Shown one piece after another: positions 17,157-22,040 of a stretch of 22,040 nucleotides of DNA (its first letter is position 1; every line of letters begins with the position of its first letter). Where the stretch lies: IMG/VR virus record IMGVR_UViG_3300027704_000188, positions 1 through 22,040 of that record. One strand, 5' to 3'. The stretch comes from a virus. A program made the translations under genes and the position numbers. A model generated the notes under the pieces. It saw only the letters and a list, made by a program, of their open reading frames with translations, did not search any database and was not told the DNA's origin.

Positions 17157-19397
17157 TTATGAAATCCTTAACCAAACAGATGTGTTAATTGACTGCGATG
17201 TGCTTGCCAAACTGATATGCCCCATAAGCCTCCACGTCCCAGCGGGGGAAGTAGTCCCCGCTCTGTTTGCGTTTGCATAATCTAACGACGACCCAGCAAG
17301 GGTCGATCCGGGGTTGCGAATGACATTATCGGCAGCAGGGGCGACGGCCAACAGTGCATAAGACCCAACAGAGCCAGCGGCTGCACCAGCACCAGCAATC
17401 AAGCCTGTGTCTGATGTGATGGAGCCAGCGAATACAGCGTCACCAGCTTCATTCATACTATAAACTTCGCCCGCAGATGTATCAGTAGTAATGCGGGCTT
17501 CGCCACTGCCGTTTGACTTTAGCCTGTGCTGGAAACCGTAAGTTCCCCAATTGGTTGTTGCGCCCGTGTAACCTGTGCTCGCTGCAATCATATAAGGTGC
17601 GTCTTGGTTGGATGCGTAGTTAATGACCTCTGCACGAACCTCATCTTGCGATACGACTGTGCCAGTAGCTGTGATATTACCTGTGACTGAGAGCTTCTCT
17701 GCTGGGCTAGTAGTACCAATCCCGACATTGCCCGATGCGTCAATCCTGAGCCTCTCGGAGGCGCTAGTCGTAAGTGTCATATAGTCGCCGTTGTGCGTAT
17801 AACCTACTTTACCTTGGTTTGCAGATGTTGCATCACCAAAGACTAACTGACCAACTCCTGTATCCGGTGTCAGGATTGTAATACCTGCGTTGCCGTTACT
17901 TTCTACCACCAGATCGTCTACTGCCGCACCCGCTGTCCCACCAGAGACCCCTGTGCTTACATGCAGCCTTGCGGTAGGACTAGCAGTACCAATCCCAACT
18001 CGACCATTAGAATTGAACCTTACAAACTCGGTTGCCGACCCTCCACCGTAACCTTGGAATATAAACGACCCATCGGATGCTTCGTTCCTAGCTCTAAAAT
18101 ATGTACGCCCATTCGATTGGGTTATTTGCGTCTGCTGGTTTGTTCCGTCACTATCGTTCATAAAGATATTTGGACTAGGACCAGTGAGGAACAAGTCATC
18201 TCCGATAGTAACGTCACCAGCAATGGCTAATTGAGACGTCGAAGCATCCCAGAGGAAGTCTGCTGTTGTGCCTGTGTCTTCGTAGAACTTAACATCACCG
18301 TTAGCTTCTACCTTCAAACGGTTTGTTGTCGACCCTCCGCCGTAACCTTGGAATAGGAACGACCCATCGGATGCTGCGTTCCTAGACCTGTGATATGTTA
18401 CCCCAGCCGATTGGATTATTTGCGTCTGCTGGTCCGCTGTGTCACTATCGTTTATAAAGATTTTTGGATTAGGACCAGTGATGTGCAAGTCATCTCCGAT
18501 AGTCACATCACTTGTGAAGGTTCCGTTAACAAACGTAGGGCTGTCAGTTGTGCCTAAACCAAGGTTTGTACGAGCAGAAGATGCACTAGCTACGTCAGAT
18601 AGGTTGTTAGCTGTAAGTAAAGCACCTGACAAAGAAGCATAGGCTGCAACCCAAACAGAGCCTGTGTAGACCTTCATCACATCATCAGTCGTGTTGTAAT
18701 ACAAAGCACCAGCAACTAAAGCATTACCATCATTATCTAGAGTTGGGTCACTTGCCTTTGCCCCTAAGTACCGATCATCAAAATTATCAAGTGCTGCAAG
18801 TGCTGCATCCTTAGCTGCCTCAGCACCAGTCTTGGCTGTTTCAGATTCAGTAGCTGACGTAGCTGCATTGGTTGCTGAGGTAGCAGCATTCGTTTGACTT
18901 GTAGCAGCATTCGTTTCACTTGTACCCGCAGCTGTTTCACTTGCAGTAGCATTAGTCTCAGACGTTGAAGCAGCGGTGGCAGCAGCTTGAGCAGCTACAC
19001 GATCTGCATCTACACCAGCCTCACTAGTAGCAGCCGCAGATGCACTTCCAGCAGAAGAAAGAGCAGAATAAGCAGAAGCAGTCTCTGCGGACTCAGCATT
19101 TGTCTCAGCTGTCTCAGCATTTGTCTCAGCAGTTTCAGCAGCTGCCTGTGCAGCCAAAGCAGCAGCCTTAGCAGCTTCTACATCTGACAGGTAGTCAGTA
19201 CCATTAATCAGCAAACCAGCTGCACCAATAATGTTATTACCATTAAGGTCTAGGTCTGCTTCCATAGCATTCGGAGTACTGCCATCCAAAGACAGAGTAT
19301 TATCGAAACTATCACGGAGGGCTTCGAAGTTAGCATTAAGGGTTTCAGTAGAGTTAAACCCTGACTGCAAAGTAGTTACTGTTGGTTTCTTAGCCAT
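17157..19397 (-). CDS. Tail fibre protein
   Basis: A 746-aa fibre. Residues 1-70 look like a virion-anchoring head (FNSTETLNANFEALRDSFDN). Residues 72-205 are Ala/Thr/Glu/Asn/Ser-rich with heptad-like repeats (ETAETN, then AATSxTN), probably a trimeric coiled-coil shaft. DDRYLGAKASDPTLDNDGNAL and YYNTTDDVMKVYTGSVWVA (about 207-252) are hallmarks of phage fibres. Residues 296-356 and 394-454 are two copies of one module (VTIGDDL...TGP.P.IF.NDSD), and VGIGTASP / VGIGTTSP mark two further beta repeats. No C-terminal self-cleaving S74 chaperone motif is evident. It should mediate host adsorption. ATG at 19397 lies two bases past the preceding stop with a poor ribosome binding site, suggesting coupling. 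Confidence 0.9.
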   Translation of the reverse strand: MAKKPTVTTLQSGFNSTETLNANFEALRDSFDNTLSLDGSTPNAMEADLDLNGNNIIGAAGLLINGTDYLSDVEAAKAAALAAQAAAETAETNAETAETNAESAETASAYSALSSAGSASAAATSEAGVDADRVAAQAAATAASTSETNATASETAAGTSETNAATSQTNAATSATNAATSATESETAKTGAEAAKDAALAALDNFDDRYLGAKASDPTLDNDGNALVAGALYYNTTDDVMKVYTGSVWVAAYASLSGALLTANNLSDVASASSARTNLGLGTTDSPTFVNGTFTSDVTIGDDLHITGPNPKIFINDSDTADQQTQIIQSAGVTYHRSRNAASDGSFLFQGYGGGSTTNRLKVEANGDVKFYEDTGTTADFLWDASTSQLAIAGDVTIGDDLFLTGPSPNIFMNDSDGTNQQTQITQSNGRTYFRARNEASDGSFIFQGYGGGSATEFVRFNSNGRVGIGTASPTARLHVSTGVSGGTAGAAVDDLVVESNGNAGITILTPDTGVGQLVFGDATSANQGKVGYTHNGDYMTLTTSASERLRIDASGNVGIGTTSPAEKLSVTGNITATGTVVSQDEVRAEVINYASNQDAPYMIAASTGYTGATTNWGTYGFQHRLKSNGSGEARITTDTSAGEVYSMNEAGDAVFAGSITSDTGLIAGAGAAAGSVGSYALLAVAPAADNVIRNPGSTLAGSSLDYANANRAGTTSPAGTWRLMGHISLASTSQSINTSVWLRIS
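18036..18216. repeat. Direct repeat copy 2 inside the tail fibre gene
   Basis: This 181-base segment matches 18330-18510 at a period of 294 bases (98 codons, in frame), with about 28 differences by manual alignment. It encodes fibre residues about 394-454 and probably arose by duplication of a beta-structured fibre module. Confidence 0.85.
18330..18510. repeat. Direct repeat copy 1 inside the tail fibre gene
   Basis: Partner of the segment at 18036-18216, encoding fibre residues about 296-356. The best-conserved patches encode FQGYGGGS, ASDGSF and NDSD, while residues between them differ, suggesting a kept scaffold with varied surface positions. Confidence 0.85.
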
Positions 19398-19399
19398 TG

Positions 19400-19744
19400 T
19401 TATAACCAGACACGTTTAGGAGCAGAAGGTGTAACACCATGTGATACGTCTAGTGCTTCGGTTTCATCACGAAGAAAATCTCCAGTTAGACGAATGTTGA
19501 CATGCCAGCCTGTCATAGCTACCATCTCAGGGTACTCCATACCATCAGACGTCAGGGTGTTACCTGTAGGCTCCTGTAAGACCCCTACTACGTCGATGGA
19601 GTAGTCTGAGGTGCTACTCACAAACTCGCCTTCCTCGTCCTCGCCTTCCTCGTCGTAAAAAGCAGATAGGACTGTAGCCATATCCGCTTCGCTTGTTAGC
19701 TTCAAAAAGAAGTCAGTCTTGATTACATTTTGTTCTTCTATCAT
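19400..19744 (-). CDS. Small tail-associated protein of unknown function
   Basis: A 114-aa protein with mixed alpha/beta appearance: TDFFLKLTSEADMATVLSAFYDEEGEDEEG at the start and MTGWHVNIRLTGDF near the end. A GWHVNIR-type segment recurs in small proteins encoded beside phage tail fibre genes, but I know no established function. It overlaps the upstream tail gene as ATGA, has GGAGG seven bases before its ATG, and ends two bases before the fibre gene, so it is translationally coupled inside the fibre cluster. It may be a minor tail component or fibre assembly factor. Confidence 0.75.
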   Translation of the reverse strand: MIEEQNVIKTDFFLKLTSEADMATVLSAFYDEEGEDEEGEFVSSTSDYSIDVVGVLQEPTGNTLTSDGMEYPEMVAMTGWHVNIRLTGDFLRDETEALDVSHGVTPSAPKRVWL

Positions 19745-21741
19745 GTTGATGCCTCCACAATACCAGTGTCTGTTAAGTCTTCATCCCACATACGGAACTG
19801 TCCGATTGTACCCATGAATGTGCTACCAAGGAGTAAGTTAGTAGATGACAAGTTAGGGAGGGCCGTTGGTGTGGTGTTGGCTGTTAGTGCTGTACCATCT
19901 ATAGCTCCGTTGAGGAACGTAGAGCCGTGACGTGATGCAAAGTTAAACGGTACGTTGGTGTCAGGAGAGTATGAAGTATTAGGTCCAGTTACAGCGTCTA
20001 ACACTTTGCCGCTTTCTTGCACCCAATAAATCGCCCCTGTTCTTGCTTGGTATGTCGAAAGCATTGAGTAAATATTGTTGGAATTGTCTAAATGCCAGCT
20101 AAAGAATTTACCATTATCACCATCAGTATCAGCATATGTCATCTTACCATCCATCTGGATAGACATGTTAGTAGAGCTATACGGTAGGTTGGCTGCAGGG
20201 ACTGTTAGCAAGTCAGCAGCACGAGTCGCCGCCGAACCTGCTGTTGGAATGTAGCTTGATGGGGTTGAGCCGACTTCTAGTTGTGCGCCATAGACTAAGA
20301 TACCAGATGTACCGTCGCCTTGAAAGGATTTGAAACCATAAGAAGAAGGAGTGTAGGTTCCTGTGTCAGAAGCACCTACGACAAAGTATTTCTCACCATC
20401 TCCGCTAATTGAAACTCTGTAAAAAGAACCTACAGGCTCAACAGTAGCCGTCTTTGATTGTGAACCAGCAGAATACACAGCCGTTTGTGTACCATCAGAC
20501 AAGTCAATAACAACAGCATAGTAGTTGCTGCTGCCGTTCAACCCAGCACAAATCGTAGCAAAGCCGTAACCCGCAGAAGCCACATAAACAGAGACTGAGT
20601 GGTCTGTATTGGGGAGGTTGGGGATTTGATAGGTGTAGTGAACACCAGAAGAAGTGTTAGGAACAACTTTGTTTGCGTTGGAGGTTCCGTCAGGGGACAC
20701 ACCTGCATTTGCTGTATTAGAGTTTTCAGTGGTTATCCAAGACGCACCCGTAAGGTCATTAGAATAAGTAAGCAAGTTAGTACGAGCTTCACTCTCGTGG
20801 AGGATACCTTCGTTAACCCAAGCTGTGCCATTGAAGCGGTGGTGGCCTACACGAGGACCATAGACAGCAGTAGTCGTAGTTGGGACGTAGCTGTCACCTG
20901 TCTCTGAGTTGTTTACCATGCCACCGAGGCTACTGCGGTACATGTGTGCGCCATAAATCTCAAATTCACCTATTTGGGCGGCAGGGCTGTTTTGGTTGTA
21001 CTTCCCAATCATAAAGAACAGTCCAGTGTCATTACCTAGAACAGTAGCCTCAAATGTAACTAACGTCCAAGTGGAGGTTACAGTTAGATTGGTCTGTGGT
21101 GCGTTGTTTGCACCGTTTGTGCGACCATTTAAGCTGAATGTAAGAGAAGTAATAGTGTCACTACGAACCCATGCGGCAAGAGTCACCTTATCTCCTGCAA
21201 TAACCGCAACTGTGGACAAGTTGTAAAGGTGTGAACTTGTACTATTGAAGTTAACTGTGGAGGCTGTGTTAGCTATACCCGTAGGTCCATCTACAGCATT
21301 ATCAACAACAATTGCGTTCTTGTTCCACGTACTAAAGGTGTTTGATTTTGTGATGATGTTATGTGGACGCCACTTCAGCAAGCCATCACTATCAACCATA
21401 GTTGCATTAGAGGAAGCTGTGTGAGTAATAGATGCAGCAAACGTAGAGGCAGTTGCACTCTTACGGTAGTAGTTTTCCTTAAAGTCAAACACCAAGGCTG
21501 GATCAAAACCATTAATAATATACGAACTTAGTGCAAACACTGAAGTACCATTACGTAAGTCTCGCATAGCTTCATAGTAGCTACCGTACTTAAACGTTAG
21601 GTATGCATGAATACGTTCATTCAAGGAACCTGTGTAACCTAAGTCACCCATAGCCTTAAAGTGCATATCATTAATAGAACCAGTGTAACCCTGACTCCTG
21701 AAGTACTGTAAGTCTTCATCTACTGTTGGAAAGAAGAGCAT
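19741..21741 (-). CDS. Modular lectin-like tail protein (receptor-binding candidate)
   Basis: A 666-aa protein. ATG at 21741 is preferred to an in-frame start farther upstream because AAAGGA lies nine bases before it and the upstream part would encode an unlikely Cys/Phe-rich leader. Residues 1-65 form an anchoring-type head with an internal repeat, GYTGSINDMHFKAM / GYTGSLNERIHAYL. Residues about 128-290 and 318-500 look like two carbohydrate-binding-module-type beta sandwiches; both close with a YGA...SY(V/I)PT signature. Residues 520-666 resemble a concanavalin/LamG-like domain (MSIQMDGKMTY, then LLLGSTFMGTIGQFRMWDEDL). It probably attaches to the tail or head and binds host-surface sugars. 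No enzyme active site was recognised. Confidence 0.82.
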   Translation of the reverse strand: MLFFPTVDEDLQYFRSQGYTGSINDMHFKAMGDLGYTGSLNERIHAYLTFKYGSYYEAMRDLRNGTSVFALSSYIINGFDPALVFDFKENYYRKSATASTFAASITHTASSNATMVDSDGLLKWRPHNIITKSNTFSTWNKNAIVVDNAVDGPTGIANTASTVNFNSTSSHLYNLSTVAVIAGDKVTLAAWVRSDTITSLTFSLNGRTNGANNAPQTNLTVTSTWTLVTFEATVLGNDTGLFFMIGKYNQNSPAAQIGEFEIYGAHMYRSSLGGMVNNSETGDSYVPTTTTAVYGPRVGHHRFNGTAWVNEGILHESEARTNLLTYSNDLTGASWITTENSNTANAGVSPDGTSNANKVVPNTSSGVHYTYQIPNLPNTDHSVSVYVASAGYGFATICAGLNGSSNYYAVVIDLSDGTQTAVYSAGSQSKTATVEPVGSFYRVSISGDGEKYFVVGASDTGTYTPSSYGFKSFQGDGTSGILVYGAQLEVGSTPSSYIPTAGSAATRAADLLTVPAANLPYSSTNMSIQMDGKMTYADTDGDNGKFFSWHLDNSNNIYSMLSTYQARTGAIYWVQESGKVLDAVTGPNTSYSPDTNVPFNFASRHGSTFLNGAIDGTALTANTTPTALPNLSSTNLLLGSTFMGTIGQFRMWDEDLTDTGIVEAST

Positions 21742-21749
21742 TAGTCTGT

Positions 21750-21827
21750 TATCCTTTATAAAAGAAAGTATAAACAAGAGAAAGGTTACAGTGTGCTTTA
21801 AAGGATAGCAACAACACAAACTGTAAC
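21750..21827 (-). promoter_or_regulatory. Leader with interleaved inverted repeats overlapping the ribosome binding site
   Basis: In minus-strand RNA, arm A GUUACAGU (21827-21820) pairs with A' ACUGUAAC (21792-21785). Arm B UAUCCUUUA (21807-21799) pairs over nine perfect bases with B' UAAAGGAUA (21758-21750), which contains the AAAGGA ribosome binding site of the tail gene starting at 21741. The order A-B-A'-B' permits either a pseudoknot or two competing states. The loops are 12, 6 and 26 bases long. This could regulate translation of the tail protein; function is inferred from sequence complementarity only. Confidence 0.45.
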
Positions 21828-21842
21828 GGAGTCAACTTGCTT

Positions 21843-22040
21843 TTAGTTTATTAAACCTATTCTATTGGCATCGTCTTCTGTATCAGCTTTATCCATAGCT
21901 GCTTGCTTCAAAACACCATCAAGCTCATCCCTAGATGGACGACCTCTCTTCTTATCGTTACCCTCTAAGTACCCAGCATCTGCTAAGTACTTCTGAGCAT
22001 TGTAACTAGCCTTACCCTCATTAAGATCATTGATCATGTT
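21843..22040 (-). CDS. Unknown small protein, N-terminus outside or at the window edge (partial)
   Basis: An open frame reaches the right edge and ends with TAA at 21843. The visible 65 residues are hydrophilic: NAQKYLADAGYLEGNDKKRGRPSRDELDG, then an acidic helix KADTEDDANRIGLIN. The KKRGRPS stretch resembles an AT-hook-like or nuclear-basic linker, but one copy is not enough to call DNA binding. An ATG exists at 22037, but only three upstream bases are visible, so whether it is the start or an internal Met cannot be told. Proximity to packaging and tail genes makes a packaging or regulatory protein possible. I do not recognise it. Confidence 0.6.
   Translation of the reverse strand, partial: NMINDLNEGKASYNAQKYLADAGYLEGNDKKRGRPSRDELDGVLKQAAMDKADTEDDANRIGLIN

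Noticed and set aside
16764-17157. Programmed frameshift joining the fibre and chaperone frames
   Set aside because: There is a clean TAA stop directly followed by ATG with a good ribosome binding site, and no slippery heptamer was noticed.
17157-17500. Possible self-cleaving S74 chaperone domain at the fibre C-terminus
   Set aside because: No recognisable catalytic Ser/Lys pattern, and the C-terminal region after the VGIGTTSP repeat is short.
18036-18510. Possible diversity-generating retroelement template/variable repeat pair in the fibre gene
   Set aside because: Differences are spread over all bases rather than adenines, both copies are coding, and no reverse transcriptase is visible in the window.
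21742-21819. Upstream in-frame extension of the lectin-like tail protein, starting MCCCYPLK
   Set aside because: The extra 26 residues are Cys/Phe/Leu-rich and unlike the mature protein, and AAAGGA with good spacing marks the ATG at 21741.
1-22040. tRNA genes, CRISPR arrays, insertion sequences and attachment sites
   Set aside because: Intergenic space is limited to short leaders. I saw no cloverleaf, spaced repeat array, transposase or terminal repeat pattern.

Overview
The window reads as the virion-structure and DNA-packaging half of a tailed phage with a short tail (podovirus type). Every gene I can support lies on the minus strand, genes are packed head to tail with gaps of a few bases or short overlaps, and no stretch over about 120 bases lacks a gene. 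The tail-fibre and connector sequences resemble those known from marine podoviruses. Near-consensus sigma-70 promoters and strong AAGGA/AAGGAG ribosome binding sites fit a proteobacterial host. A marine alphaproteobacterial host is only a guess, and I cannot name the phage genus.

In transcription order (high to low coordinates), the window opens with the end of an unrecognised small gene (to 21843) and a roughly 100-base leader rich in inverted repeats. The receptor-binding block follows: a modular lectin-like tail protein (21741-19741), a small tail-associated protein (19744-19400), a long fibre with an Ala-rich N-terminal shaft and duplicated beta modules (19397-17157), and a probable tail-assembly chaperone (17156-16764). 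Next are the large terminase (16764-15220) and, behind a strong promoter, the head block: portal, a small unknown protein, scaffold and major capsid protein (15159-11397). A hairpin and a second strong promoter (11385-11318) separate the capsid gene from the connector and tail block: a head-fibre or decoration-like protein, a tail-tubular-A-like adaptor, a small unknown, a tail-tubular-B-like nozzle, a GNAT-fold acetyltransferase and a small T7 gp14-like internal virion protein. Last come two very large proteins, 1510 aa and more than 690 aa, that sit where T7-like phages carry their internal core/DNA-ejection proteins. The last one runs off the left edge.

Together the genes would build a procapsid (scaffold, coat, portal), fill it (terminase), close it with adaptor and nozzle, load ejection proteins, and attach fibres for adsorption. 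No replication, lysis, integration or RNA polymerase gene is visible. The most interesting non-coding signals are an interleaved A-B-A'-B' inverted-repeat leader that could sequester the ribosome binding site of the first tail gene, and two TTGACA-N17 promoters that share extra spacer sequence, one with an 18-bp inverted repeat over its -10 box.
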